Below are positions 54,127 through 63,557 of a stretch of 64,000 bases of DNA, in pieces. Positions within the stretch are counted from its first letter, which is position 1. Each line of letters begins with the position of its first letter. A program made the position numbers and the translations under genes. The notes below the pieces were generated by a model. That model did not search any database. It saw nothing but the letters and a program-made list of their open reading frames with translations, and was not told the origin of the DNA. This DNA is from Trueperella pyogenes (GTDB lineage Bacteria; Actinomycetota; Actinomycetes; Actinomycetales; Actinomycetaceae), in NCBI RefSeq assembly GCF_900460345.1, contig NZ_UHHW01000002.1, forward strand, positions 1,178,001-1,242,000. The letters are read 5' to 3'.

Positions 54127-54893
54127 GCGCTCGTAGGCGAAACCCTGAAGGAGTCATGCCAGTTCGTGCACATCTGCGCGAACTGCGCAAAAGGCTGATC
54201 TGGTCCATCCTCGGAATCGGCATCGCCGCGATAGCCGGTTGGTATCTCTATGACCGCGTCATGGACTTCATTACCGCACCTATTTGGGAGATGACGAACA
54301 AAGATGCGGTGCTCAATTTCGATACCATCGGCGCCGCCTTTGACCTTAAACTGCGCGTTTCTTTGTGGGTTGGCACAATTATTGCAAGCCCGTGGTGGGT
54401 CTTCCAGATCTTTGCCTTCATCTCCCCTGGCCTCAAGCGGCGCGAGCGGATCCACGTCGTCGTCTTCGGCCTAGTGGGCGTCATCTTGTTCGGCGCAGGA
54501 GTGGTATCGGGGATGCGGATGGCTCCCCTTGCGGTGGAGATCCTCACCAGCTTCAATCCGGACCACTCGGCGAGTTTTCTGCGCGCTACCACCTATGTTT
54601 CGTTCTACATGCATTTGGTCATGGCCTTTGGCCTGTCGTTCCTCGTCCCGGAAGTGCTCGTGGTGTTGAACTTCATGGGGCTGGTGGGTTGGAAGGTGAT
54701 GATTCGCAACTGGCGGTGGGCCGTGGTTCTCGCTTTTGTCTTCGCCGCGATTGCCAACCCGCTGCCGTCGCCGTGGCCGATGACGCTCCAGGCTTTCGTC
54801 CTCATCGGGCTGTATCTCCTGGCCGTGGCGGTTTCTTATATTCATGACAGACACTACGAAAAACGCTTTCCAATAAGGAGCAATAATGACTGA
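54123..54893 (+). CDS. tatC: Sec-independent translocase protein TatC
   Basis: 256 residues, six transmembrane helices. Begins with the typical VRAHLRELRKRLIWSILG and contains SPWWVFQIFAFISPGLKRRER near residue 85, plus FGLSFLVPEVLVVLNFMGLV near residue 165. TatC recognises the twin-arginine signal. GTG start in a four-base GTGA overlap with tatA. It overlaps the next gene by eight bases. Confidence 0.95.
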   Translation: MSARRRNPEGVMPVRAHLRELRKRLIWSILGIGIAAIAGWYLYDRVMDFITAPIWEMTNKDAVLNFDTIGAAFDLKLRVSLWVGTIIASPWWVFQIFAFISPGLKRRERIHVVVFGLVGVILFGAGVVSGMRMAPLAVEILTSFNPDHSASFLRATTYVSFYMHLVMAFGLSFLVPEVLVVLNFMGLVGWKVMIRNWRWAVVLAFVFAAIANPLPSPWPMTLQAFVLIGLYLLAVAVSYIHDRHYEKRFPIRSNND

Positions 54894-55143
54894 TGAAGCA
54901 ACAAAGATGGCGATTATGGCTAAGTGGCTTGGGGCTGTGGCTGAGGAGATCGACGCTGATCCGACGCTCATTGCTGAGCACCGCGACGAGCTGCTCGACC
55001 TCGTGAGCCAGATCGCCCACGGCCCGTCGCGCCCCGGCGCCCCCATGACCCTCTTCCTCCTCGGGCTGCGTGCAGGGCAGGGAGATGACGTGAGCGAACT
55101 CGTTGCGAAGGTGTCGGACCTGGTCAAGACCTACCAGGCGTAA
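54886..55143 (+). CDS. DUF6457-like small protein
   Basis: 85 residues, helical, beginning MTDEATKMAIMAKWLGAVAEEI and containing ELLDLVSQIAHGPSRPGAPMTLFLLGL. This motif is that of DUF6457, a domain that in actinobacteria is also found joined to MobA-like molybdenum cofactor nucleotidyltransferases. Here it stands alone as the last gene after tatC (8-base overlap; AAGGAG five bases before ATG). Its link to molybdoenzymes is inference but agrees with the TorD-like and ferredoxin genes nearby. Confidence 0.7.
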   Translation: MTDEATKMAIMAKWLGAVAEEIDADPTLIAEHRDELLDLVSQIAHGPSRPGAPMTLFLLGLRAGQGDDVSELVAKVSDLVKTYQA

Positions 55144-55177
55144 ACCCGCCGGAGCGGCGTCCCTCTGCGCTCAGATA

Positions 55178-57130
55178 TCACGTATCCGTCTCGTCGAAGG
55201 CCCGCCTCTGATTTTCCAGTTCGATCAGCCTGCCAAAAAGCACATCTTGGTCGGGCGATCCGGAGGCGGTTCGCCGCATTTGACCGCGCACTTCAGCAAT
55301 CTGGCGTGTGATGCCCTGGCGAATTAACGACATCAAGATCCCTCGCACATAGGGCCATTGGTCTTCGCGTCCGACTTCGGGTAGCGGCTCGACGGCAAGC
55401 TGCGTCACGGCCTGGGCGACGACGCCGTCTGCCTGCTCCAACACCCGGTCAAGATACCATGCCGCCGCCCGCGCCTCCGGAGCCGAGTCACCGGCCGCCC
55501 GCAGTTCTTCCAGGCGTTTTTCATAGATGACGACGCCGCCAGCCGCGCGGATCGCGTCGTGTACCGCCTGATGGGTCGCTACTGTGAAAGTTCGCGCGGG
55601 TAGCTCCTGGGCGTTGGCCACACGAGCTAGACCTGGCAGTTGGATCATGACCTCCAACGCCTGCCTCTCGACACGTTCAAGTGGGTCTTTGATCTGGTGG
55701 CGTGGCGGTAGCCCGGCCGCAATCGGCATTACACCGGTGCCATCGCCGTCATTAGCCTGTTGCGGCATTCGCCCCATGGCTCGAACGTTTTGCGCCACCA
55801 GCCGCTCATCCATGCCCAACCAACCGGCAAGTTCACGCACATATTCGCCGCGCAACACCCGATCGCGAATCGAATTGACGATCGGCGCTGTCGCCCGCAA
55901 ACCAGCGGTTCGTCCCTCAGCCGTATGCAACGGAAGGCCCGCGAGCATCGAGCGCAACACGAAAGCAAACAGCGGTTCGCGGTTATCAATCATCCGCCGC
56001 AAGGCCTCGTCGCCGTACGCAAGACGATAATCGCACGGATCCATGCCGTTGGCAGACACCGCGACGAAGGTTTGTGCCCCGAAGCTCTGGTCCTCGTGGA
56101 AAGCTCGCAGTGCGGCTTTCTGGCCGGCTTCGTCACCGTCGAAAGTGAAAATAACTTCGCCACCGAAGGCCTGCCCAGTGGAGAGGATGACACCCGCGGC
56201 GGGATTGGCGGCGTCTCCAAGGAGACGGCGCACGATCTTGACGTGGTCCGCACCGAACGCGGTTCCGCAGGTGGCCACCGCGTGCGGGATGCCTGCCAGG
56301 TGTGCGGCCATAACATCCGTATACCCCTCGACCACCACGATTCGGCGATCCTTCGCAATATCCTTCTTCGCCAGATCCAAGCCGTAAAGTACCTGAGATT
56401 TCTTGTAAATCATCGTCTCGGGGGTGTTGAGGTATTTGGGACCCTCCTCATCTGCGAGCTTGCGAGCACCAAAACCGATTGGATCGCCTGTAATTGAGCG
56501 GATAGGCCACATGACGCGGTTGCGGAAGCGGTCATAATGTCCGCGACTGCCCGCGCTCACTAGCCCGGAGGCGGAGATCTCTTTCTCGGTAAATCCTTTC
56601 CTGCGCAGCTCGTTGAGCAACGCGTCCCACGAATCAGGCGAATACCCCACACGGAAGTGGGCGATAGCGCTCTGATCAAAGCCACGCTCTTCCAATAATC
56701 TGCGCGCCGCCTCGCCTTCCGGTGTATGCAGTTGCTTGACGTAAAAATCCTCAGCTACCCGGTGGGCATCAATGAGGCGGGTTCGTGTGACGTCCCGCGG
56801 TCCGCGGTCGGACGTCTTCGCCCCTTCCTCATACATGAGGCTGACGCCGAATTTCTCCGCCAGATATTCGACAGCTTCCACGAACGAGATATGTTCTATT
56901 TTCTCGATGAAGGAGATCGCGTCCCCGCCTTCGCCACAGCCAAAGCAATGCCAGCGCCCGACGTGGGGACGAACGTTGAAAGAAGGCGTTTTCTCATCGT
57001 GAAACGGGCACAGTCCCTTCAGTGAGCCCACGCCCGCGCTTTTGAGCGTGACATACTGACCAACCACGTCTTCGATGCGCGCGCGGTAACGCACTTCCTC
57101 GATGCTATCTCTCTTAATCAGCCCTGCCAC
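55178..57130 (-). CDS. dnaG: DNA primase
   Basis: Synthesises RNA primers for replication. 650 residues. Zinc-binding domain with CPFHDEKTPSF and WHCFGCGEGGD (C-H-C-C) at about 40-65; RNA polymerase domain with VVEGYTDVMAAHLAG (the toprim glutamate) near 275 and TFDGDEAGQKAA near 325; a C-terminal DnaB-binding helical domain. The length is normal for actinobacteria. ATG 57130. Downstream of dgt with an 88-base gap, a classical actinobacterial pairing. Confidence 0.96.
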   Translation of the reverse strand: MAGLIKRDSIEEVRYRARIEDVVGQYVTLKSAGVGSLKGLCPFHDEKTPSFNVRPHVGRWHCFGCGEGGDAISFIEKIEHISFVEAVEYLAEKFGVSLMYEEGAKTSDRGPRDVTRTRLIDAHRVAEDFYVKQLHTPEGEAARRLLEERGFDQSAIAHFRVGYSPDSWDALLNELRRKGFTEKEISASGLVSAGSRGHYDRFRNRVMWPIRSITGDPIGFGARKLADEEGPKYLNTPETMIYKKSQVLYGLDLAKKDIAKDRRIVVVEGYTDVMAAHLAGIPHAVATCGTAFGADHVKIVRRLLGDAANPAAGVILSTGQAFGGEVIFTFDGDEAGQKAALRAFHEDQSFGAQTFVAVSANGMDPCDYRLAYGDEALRRMIDNREPLFAFVLRSMLAGLPLHTAEGRTAGLRATAPIVNSIRDRVLRGEYVRELAGWLGMDERLVAQNVRAMGRMPQQANDGDGTGVMPIAAGLPPRHQIKDPLERVERQALEVMIQLPGLARVANAQELPARTFTVATHQAVHDAIRAAGGVVIYEKRLEELRAAGDSAPEARAAAWYLDRVLEQADGVVAQAVTQLAVEPLPEVGREDQWPYVRGILMSLIRQGITRQIAEVRGQMRRTASGSPDQDVLFGRLIELENQRRAFDETDT

Positions 57131-57218
57131 GTGCCCATCCTAGCCGGTCAACGGCGCCGTCGTGGACACGCGAGCCTGCCACGAGAGACGCTACCCCGAA
57201 AAACTTGCCTGTGGAAAA

Positions 57219-58466
57219 CTAATGTCGCAACATTCCGCAGTATCGGGCGTGCCACATACGCGCGGATTGGTCGGTCAGCGAGGCGATCTGGTCGACGACG
57301 ACCCGCAACTGCTCGTCTTCCCCATTGGCCTCATCCCACTGCGCGAGGAACTGTCGCTCCAGGCGCTCTCGGGGATCTTCGCTGATCGCATCCACCAAAT
57401 CCATCAAGAGGGTGCGCTGCTCGAAGTAGACCGGTTCCACCTCGCGCGGCGCCATCACAAAATGGACGGCTAAACCCTTGAGGAACGCTATCTCAGCGAG
57501 CGTATCGCGTGGCACAGTCAAACCTGCGACCTGGCTATGGATCGGTTCGCCGCCGCTGGTTTCCAAGCTGGCTGCACTGACAGCCGACACGAAACGCCCG
57601 ATCAGGTCCGAGGTGAGATCCTTCAGCTGGGCGAGGTCGCGCAGGCTGCCACCGTACTGAGTGGGCCACGCGCGCTCCCTAAACAGCCGCTCAGAGGCCG
57701 CCACCAGCTCGTCTTGCGCGAACGCAGTCCCGTACCACTGCAGCGTTGAGGCGACGACGCCGTCCACCTGCCTTCCCCGCTCGGTCTGGAACACACTCGG
57801 GTCGAGTTTGCCGCGCACGATCGCATCTTCGATGTCGTGGACGGAGTAGCCGATATCGTCGGATAAGTCCATCATCTGGGCTTCCGCGCACTTGCCCTCC
57901 TTACCAGCGGCGCGAACCCAGGAAAACACCGGCTCGTCGTCCGCATAGAAACCGAATTTAGGGCTTTCCTTTCCTGCCGGCCCTGCGAAGCGTGACCAGG
58001 GATACTTGATCGTCGCGTCGATCGTGGCGCGCGTGAGGTTGAGGCCGGCCGGGCGGCCGTCGTCGTGAAAGCGCTTGGGTTCGAGGCGTGTGATGACACG
58101 CAGAGTCTGCGCGTTTCCCTCGAAGCCGCCGATACCTGAGCAGACGTCATCGAGGGCACGCTCCCCGTTGTGTCCGAAAGGTGGATGGCCAATGTCGTGG
58201 CATAGGCAAGCAGCCTCCACCAGGTCCTGGTCGGCGCCCAGATTTTTGGCCAGTGAACGCCCCACTTGTGCCACCTCGAGGGAGTGTGTCAACCGGGTGC
58301 GGATGAAGTCATTGGACTCCGGTCCGAGCACCTGCGTCTTCGCGCCGAGGCGACGCAGGGCAGACGAATGGAGGACGCGGGCGCGATCGCGCTCAAAGTC
58401 GGTGCGTGAGGAGCTCTTTTGCGATTCGCGCACCCACCGTTCGGTATCATTGGCGGAATAATTCAC
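57219..58466 (-). CDS. dgt: Deoxyguanosinetriphosphate triphosphohydrolase-like protein
   Basis: HD-domain enzyme splitting dNTPs to deoxynucleoside and triphosphate. 415 residues with RTRLTHSLEVAQVGRSLA near residue 57, the HD metal motif CHDIGHPPFGHNGE near residue 87, and SDDIGYSVHDIEDA near residue 200. It lies upstream of dnaG. Its 5' end overlaps the region before the glycosidase-like gene; the two start codons are 27 bases apart and divergent. Confidence 0.92.
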   Translation of the reverse strand: MNYSANDTERWVRESQKSSSRTDFERDRARVLHSSALRRLGAKTQVLGPESNDFIRTRLTHSLEVAQVGRSLAKNLGADQDLVEAACLCHDIGHPPFGHNGERALDDVCSGIGGFEGNAQTLRVITRLEPKRFHDDGRPAGLNLTRATIDATIKYPWSRFAGPAGKESPKFGFYADDEPVFSWVRAAGKEGKCAEAQMMDLSDDIGYSVHDIEDAIVRGKLDPSVFQTERGRQVDGVVASTLQWYGTAFAQDELVAASERLFRERAWPTQYGGSLRDLAQLKDLTSDLIGRFVSAVSAASLETSGGEPIHSQVAGLTVPRDTLAEIAFLKGLAVHFVMAPREVEPVYFEQRTLLMDLVDAISEDPRERLERQFLAQWDEANGEDEQLRVVVDQIASLTDQSARMWHARYCGMLRH

Positions 58467-58493
58467 GACCCAACTCTACCCCGCTGTGGCACA

Positions 58494-59537
58494 ATGGAAC
58501 ACGTGATAGCCTCTGAGGATTCCACAACGTCTATCCGGCCGCTGTACCGTGCCCCGCGCACGCAAGACCTGTGGTCGTCCCATAATCTGTGGTATCAGGC
58601 GCAGCCGCACGAGGTACACAACACCGACGTCGCAATCGGCTTGATCTGCGAATGTGCGCGCCTGGGTATGCACACCGTTGCGCTACCGGCGATCCTCGCA
58701 GATGACGATCCCGCCTATGTCGAAAGGGTGGCCCAAAAGGCGCAACGACGCGGCGTCCGCGTGCTGCCCCACGTGGGCAGCGCCGTCTTCGAGTGCGCCC
58801 CAAGCCTTCTGGCCGACCGCTACGCCGTGCTGTCGAAGTGGTTCGATCACGGCGCCCTCGGGGTGGAGCTGGGCACCATCGACCTCGATAGTAGCAACGA
58901 CGCCGGTGACCATGTTCACGCCGGATGGGACGGGCACGAGTTGCTCGCCTTCGTCAAGGGACTCAACTCGGATGCGATCGTCTCCGCAAACCTGCGCTCT
59001 GCGTCGATCGAGCATGCCGCTGCCCATGCGCTCGAACACTATCTCGATCTTGTTCGCTTTGAGACCAGCGCGCCCCGCGTGCTCGACCAACACAATTATG
59101 CAGACGAGATCTCTAGTTATCTCCAACTTTTCGAGGCCGCAGGGCTGTCACCCTCATGGAACTGTTCTGTTCCCACGCTGGACAATTATGCTGGCGTGCT
59201 CACTGACGGCGCCATCCTACTGGCAGCCGCTTTCTTCCCTGGATTCTTGCATTTCGAGCAAAACATTCCCGGCCGTTCGCCCTCGCTACGCCATGCCTTG
59301 CGCCTGCGCGATGCACTCGGTCTGCACCGTTCCAGCATCCTGCTCAATACCGAATTGGCCCAGGACGGATTCGTGTGGCTGGTCAACGACCAGCTCACCA
59401 TGCTGTTGAACTTTGGCCCCCACGCCTACGCCGTGCCCAACGACGGCAGCGTTATCGTCTCTTCCCTTATTGAGCTTCCTGAAGAAGATGGGGGCCTCAT
59501 CATTCCGCCGGGAGAGGCGGCTTGGCTACGGCGCTAG
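58494..59537 (+). CDS. GH13-like protein lacking obvious catalytic residues
   Basis: 347 residues from ATG 58494 (GTG 58503 is also possible, since CACAAT lies seven bases before it). The sequence follows a TIM-barrel/alpha-glucosidase plan: DLWSSHNLWYQAQP, a central GALGVELGTIDLDSS strand where GFRxD would be expected, a late VPTLDNYAGVLTDGAILL region, and a C-terminal beta domain (MLLNFGPHAYAVPNDGSVIV) as in alpha-glucosidases. No Asp-nucleophile or Glu-acid motif can be identified, so it may be a non-catalytic relative. The family assignment is tentative. Convergent with dusB. Confidence 0.6.
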   Translation: MEHVIASEDSTTSIRPLYRAPRTQDLWSSHNLWYQAQPHEVHNTDVAIGLICECARLGMHTVALPAILADDDPAYVERVAQKAQRRGVRVLPHVGSAVFECAPSLLADRYAVLSKWFDHGALGVELGTIDLDSSNDAGDHVHAGWDGHELLAFVKGLNSDAIVSANLRSASIEHAAAHALEHYLDLVRFETSAPRVLDQHNYADEISSYLQLFEAAGLSPSWNCSVPTLDNYAGVLTDGAILLAAAFFPGFLHFEQNIPGRSPSLRHALRLRDALGLHRSSILLNTELAQDGFVWLVNDQLTMLLNFGPHAYAVPNDGSVIVSSLIELPEEDGGLIIPPGEAAWLRR

Positions 59538-60815
59538 TCATCCACCCGAGATACCGAGCTCTGCCTCGTGAATCCGGGCGCGCTGTTCCTCTGAAAGTTC
59601 ATGGGAGTCTAACCAGAATTCTGGCAAGTGGGGTTGTTTTTCACCACCGGCGCGGCCACGCGGACCGCTGGCCGCCGCTGGATAGTCTTGTGTGAGATCC
59701 AGCTGGTTGAGCTTTTCGCGCAGGTCAGCGACCGTATCGATGAGGCCAAGATCGCGGCGCAGCTGACCGCCGACAGCAAACCCGCGCATGTACCATCCCA
59801 CATGCTTACGCATCTCACGCATCGCACGCCGTTCATCAGAAAAATGCACGACTGCCAATTCGGCGTGTCGCATAATGATGTCACACACCTGCGCCAGGTT
59901 CGGCCGCATTCTCAGCTCGCAGCCCCGCAGGGCTGCGACAAGATCGTAAAAGAGCCACGGCCGCCCCTGGCAGCCGCGCCCCACGACGACGCCGCTGGCA
60001 CCCGTGCTCTCCAGCATCGCCAACGCGTCCTCGGCTTCAAATACGTCCCCGTTGCCGAAAACCGGCAGGCTCGATTCTGTGACAAGTTCGCTGATGTACT
60101 CCCAGCGCGCTGTGCCCGAGTAATGCTGCGCAGTGGTTCGTGCATGGAGAGTAAGGCCGGCAACCCCCGCCTGCTCACAGATGCGGGCGGCGTCGCGGAA
60201 CGTCTCGTGATCGTCGTCGATGCCGATACGGATCTTGGCCGTTACCGGAACCGTACCGCCCGAAGCCTCATCGGCCGCTTTCACTGCGGTGTCGACGATG
60301 CCGCCGAAGAGATCGTGCTTCCAGGGCAGAGCAGAGCCGCCACCCTTGCGTGTAACTTTAGGGACCGGACAGCCGAAGTTGAGATCGATGTGGTCCGCGT
60401 AGCCGTTTCCCACAACAAGCCGGATGGCCTCCCCCACGGCTTTAGGCGCCACGCCGTAGATCTGGATGGAACGCACGGGATCGCCCAGATCCGGCTCGAT
60501 CATGCGCATACTCTCCGGGGAGCGCTCTACGAGCGCCCGCGACGTAATCATCTCGCACACGTACAGGCCTGCCGGGGCAAATCGTCCGCTCGGATGCACA
60601 TGTGCGTCTTGCGCGCTGCCCAGCTCACCCGCCTTGACCATATCCGCCAACGCCAGCTCGCCGAACTCGCGGCACAGTTGCCGAAAAGGCGGATTGGTCA
60701 CGCCAGCCATCGGGGCAAGCATGAGCGCCGTGCCGAGTCCGAGCCCGCCGAGCATGACGGTCGGCGTTCCCCGCTGCGGTCCAGTTGTCCGCGCGGGAGC
60801 CGGAGGGAAGCTCAT
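59538..60815 (-). CDS. dusB: tRNA-dihydrouridine synthase
   Basis: Flavoenzyme reducing uridines in the tRNA D-loop. 425 residues from ATG 60815 (AAAGGTG site). N-terminal LMLAPMAGVTNPPFRQLC; the catalytic cysteine lies in HIDLNFGCPVPKVTRKGG near residue 140; GLTLHARTTAQHYSG near 220 and FGNGDVFEAEDAL near 255 are FMN-binding parts. The open frame extends upstream to 61520, but that part is a shadow of yibE/F. Its ATG overlaps the yibE/F stop (ATGA). Confidence 0.93.
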   Translation of the reverse strand: MSFPPAPARTTGPQRGTPTVMLGGLGLGTALMLAPMAGVTNPPFRQLCREFGELALADMVKAGELGSAQDAHVHPSGRFAPAGLYVCEMITSRALVERSPESMRMIEPDLGDPVRSIQIYGVAPKAVGEAIRLVVGNGYADHIDLNFGCPVPKVTRKGGGSALPWKHDLFGGIVDTAVKAADEASGGTVPVTAKIRIGIDDDHETFRDAARICEQAGVAGLTLHARTTAQHYSGTARWEYISELVTESSLPVFGNGDVFEAEDALAMLESTGASGVVVGRGCQGRPWLFYDLVAALRGCELRMRPNLAQVCDIIMRHAELAVVHFSDERRAMREMRKHVGWYMRGFAVGGQLRRDLGLIDTVADLREKLNQLDLTQDYPAAASGPRGRAGGEKQPHLPEFWLDSHELSEEQRARIHEAELGISGG

Positions 60816-61996
60816 TCGATCACCTTTCGAGCAGGTGCGACGGGCGCGAGGAGGGTCGCGATCGCTGTCGTCATCGGGATGGCAAGCACCAGGCCGATCG
60901 AGGCAACCAAGGTGCGCACAATCTCTTCCGCGATCTGCCCAACGGCGAGCAAATCGAGGAAGCCTCGGTCGACAAGAGCGGCGCTCATCAGCAGCGGAAG
61001 CGACGTGCCTACGTATGCGAACGCAAGCGTGTACACCGTGGAGGCGATGTGATCCCGGCCGATGACCATCGCCTGTTGGAATACTCGTATGCGGCTCGCC
61101 GCAATATTGGCCGAATGCAGCTCCCATACCGTGGAAACCTGCGTGATCGTCACGTCGTTGAGCGCGCCCAGACCGGCAAGAATAATTCCGCACAGCAGAA
61201 TATCGCTCATCTTCAAATAATTCAGGTGCCCGGCCAACGATATTGCGTCCTCCGACAGCGTGCCGGTCAAGTTGTTTGCGCTCACCGCCCACACGGCCAA
61301 GACACCCGTGATCACGAGGCCGCCAAGGGTGCCCAACACCGCCGTCGTCGTCCGAATGGACACGCCGTGGGCAAAGTAAATCGAAGCGAACATCATCGCC
61401 GAAGCCCCCACGATCACCACCGCAAGAGGCGAGTGGCCCACCATGAGCGCTGGAAGCATAAACGCACCGACGACTGCGAGGGAGGCGCCTAAGCCGAGCA
61501 GCGCCGCGAAGCCCTTCCACCTCGCCACTGCGATAACGACGACGACGTACACGATCAACAGCGCTGAAAGCGGAATTCCCCGAACGAAATCGACAAAGAT
61601 ATAAGGCGCGCCAGCATCGACTGAGCCAGGGTTAAACATGGCTTTAACCGTGTCGCCCACGTCCAGGCCATTTCCAATGATCTCAAAGGGGACGTGAAGA
61701 GGCACCTCCACCCCGTCAACCTTCATCGTCACCTTGTGCTGGCCAAGATCATCAACCGCACTGACCGACGTTATCTCGCCGACAACCATCGACACGCCAG
61801 AGTGGTTCAACGGAAGCGAGCCCACCGGCGTGGCTCCACGCGGCCAGAGCAAGACCAGCCCAACGATCGTCGCAATAGCGAGCGGCACAACGATCGCCGC
61901 CAAAATCACCTGAACACGACGGCGATCCTTCGGAGCCAGGTCAAGGTGGGCCGCGTGCGAATGCACGTGGCCCACCGGGCTTTCTGCGCTAGCCAA
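60812..61996 (-). CDS. YibE/F family membrane protein
   Basis: 394 residues, about eight transmembrane helices. A soluble N-terminus with histidines (GHVHSHAAHLD) and one helix, an extracytoplasmic beta domain with GEITSVSAVDDLGQHKVTMK, then a helix-rich region with ISLAGHLNYLKMSDILLCG and GALNDVTITQVSTVWELHS, the YibE/F signature. Function unknown. TTG 61996 follows the glyS stop directly; GTG 13 codons further in cannot be excluded as the start. Middle gene of the glyS-yibE/F-dusB operon. Confidence 0.85.
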   Translation of the reverse strand: MASAESPVGHVHSHAAHLDLAPKDRRRVQVILAAIVVPLAIATIVGLVLLWPRGATPVGSLPLNHSGVSMVVGEITSVSAVDDLGQHKVTMKVDGVEVPLHVPFEIIGNGLDVGDTVKAMFNPGSVDAGAPYIFVDFVRGIPLSALLIVYVVVVIAVARWKGFAALLGLGASLAVVGAFMLPALMVGHSPLAVVIVGASAMMFASIYFAHGVSIRTTTAVLGTLGGLVITGVLAVWAVSANNLTGTLSEDAISLAGHLNYLKMSDILLCGIILAGLGALNDVTITQVSTVWELHSANIAASRIRVFQQAMVIGRDHIASTVYTLAFAYVGTSLPLLMSAALVDRGFLDLLAVGQIAEEIVRTLVASIGLVLAIPMTTAIATLLAPVAPARKVIE

Positions 61997-63391
61997 TTAA
62001 CAACCAACCAGCTTCTCAGCCAAGAAAGACTTGATCTCGGCGAGTGGCATTCGTACCTGCTCCATCGTGTCGCGATCGCGTACCGTGGCAGCCTTGTCCT
62101 CTAGAGAGTCGAAATCGAGCGTAATGCAGTAGGGCGTGCCAATCTCATCCTGGCGCCGATAGCGGCGGCCTACGGCCCCGGCGTCGTCGTAATCGACATT
62201 CCAGAACTTGCGCAATTCGGCGGCCAGCTCCTTGGCAGGACCGGTCAGCTCCTCCTTGCGTGACAGCGGCAAAACCGCGGCCTTTACCGGAGCCAAACGC
62301 GGATCCAGCTTGAGAAGAACGCGCTTATCGACGCCGCCCTTCGTATTGGGCGCCTCATCCTCCGCGTAGGCTTCCACGAGGAAGGCCATTAGCGAGCGGG
62401 TCAGACCGGCCGAAGGTTCGATGACGTAGGGGATGTACCGCTCGCCTGTCTGCTGATCGAAGTATTCGAGCTTCTTGCCAGACTCCGCAGAATGCGCTCC
62501 GAGGTCAAAATCCGTGCGGTTAGCGATGCCTTCGAGCTCGCCAAACTCGTTATTTTGGAAACCGAAGCGGTACTCGATGTCAACCGTGCGCTTGGAGTAG
62601 TGCGACAGCTTCTCCTGCGGGTGCTCGTAAAGACGCAAGTTCTCGGAGCTAATACCGAGATCCGTGTAAAAAGCGACGCGGTCATCAATCCACTTTTGGT
62701 GCCACTCCTCATCCTCACCCGGCTTGACGAAGAACTCGATCTCCATCTGCTCAAACTCGCGAGTGCGGAAGATAAAGTTGCCCGGCGTGATCTCGTTGCG
62801 GAAAGACTTGCCCGTCTGCGCGATGCCAAACGGAGGCTTCATACGAGCCGAGGTCATGACGTTGGCGAAATTGACAAAAATGCCCTGAGCGGTCTCCGGA
62901 CGAAGATAGTGCAGCCCGGCTTCGTCGTCGACAGGGCCAAGGAAGGTCTTCAGCATGCCGGAAAACGCGCGCGGCTCGGTCCAGTTACCCCGGTTGCCGC
63001 AGTTCGGGCACGCCACATCGGCCATCGTCACTTCGGACTCTGGCAGTCCGTTTTTCACCGCATACTGCTCAATAAGCTCGTCTTCGCGCAGACGCTTGTG
63101 ACACTCAAGGCACTCGACCAGCGGATCAGAGAAGGTGTCCACGTGGCCGGAAGCGTGCCACACCTGGCGAGGCAAGATAATGGATGAATCGAGGCCGACA
63201 ACGTCCCCGCGCCCCTGCACGTTGCGCTTCCACCACTGGCGTTTGATGTTTTCCTTGAGCTCGACGCCGAGCGGCCCGTAATCCCACGCGGAACGCGTAC
63301 CACCGTAAATCTCACCGGAAAGGTAGACAAAGCCACGGCGCTTAGCTAGAGAAATAACTTGGTCGAGACGCGAAGGTGCCGGTTTGGCCAC
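61997..63391 (-). CDS. glyS: Glycyl-tRNA synthetase, dimeric type
   Basis: Class II enzyme charging tRNA-Gly. 464 residues, the one-chain alpha2 type. Motif 1 region [23 protein letters not shown] at the N-terminus; motif 2 [25 protein letters not shown] near residue 200; motif 3 [14 protein letters not shown] near residue 335. A zinc-binding-type insertion with CLECHKRL and CPNCGNRG lies near residues 95-135. AAAGGAG lies seven bases before ATG 63391. A structured leader of about 100 bases precedes it. Confidence 0.96.
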   Translation of the reverse strand: MAKPAPSRLDQVISLAKRRGFVYLSGEIYGGTRSAWDYGPLGVELKENIKRQWWKRNVQGRGDVVGLDSSIILPRQVWHASGHVDTFSDPLVECLECHKRLREDELIEQYAVKNGLPESEVTMADVACPNCGNRGNWTEPRAFSGMLKTFLGPVDDEAGLHYLRPETAQGIFVNFANVMTSARMKPPFGIAQTGKSFRNEITPGNFIFRTREFEQMEIEFFVKPGEDEEWHQKWIDDRVAFYTDLGISSENLRLYEHPQEKLSHYSKRTVDIEYRFGFQNNEFGELEGIANRTDFDLGAHSAESGKKLEYFDQQTGERYIPYVIEPSAGLTRSLMAFLVEAYAEDEAPNTKGGVDKRVLLKLDPRLAPVKAAVLPLSRKEELTGPAKELAAELRKFWNVDYDDAGAVGRRYRRQDEIGTPYCITLDFDSLEDKAATVRDRDTMEQVRMPLAEIKSFLAEKLVGC

Positions 63392-63500
63392 TGTTTCGCT
63401 CCTTTCTTAACCGCATCTGGATGATGCGGGTCCACTTTCCGCAGCTGGCTGCTGCGGATCACCGGAAACCCGGTGGCCAGACATCAAAGTCACTATTATC
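63392..63500 (-). promoter_or_regulatory. glyS promoter and structured leader
   Basis: GATAAT (complement of 63495-63500) is a -10; transcription would start near 63488, giving a 97-base leader. It contains three hairpins: CACCGG/CCGGTG (63460-63475), CCGCAGC/GCTGCGG (63439-63457) and CCGCATC/GATGCGG (63411-63429). Between the last two the RNA reads AAAGTGGACCCGC, which partly resembles a T-box core (UGGNACCGCG) with the A expected for glycine tRNA, but two positions differ and no specifier stem is evident. Confidence 0.45.
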
Positions 63501-63557
63501 CTACGATGGTTCATCTTCTACAGACCGCTTCCCTCATGTGCGAGGCATCACTGGACA

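Noticed and set aside
59628..61052. 474-codon plus-strand frame opposite dusB and yibE/F
   Set aside because: Antisense of conserved genes; composition typical of shadows.
60816..61520. N-terminal extension of the dusB frame
   Set aside because: Lies wholly inside yibE/F in another frame; dusB starts at 60815 with a ribosome site and family N-terminus.
63392..63488. Full T-box riboswitch call for the glyS leader
   Set aside because: The core differs from UGGNACCGCG at two positions, the flanking helix does not pair and no specifier loop is visible; kept only as a low-confidence finding.
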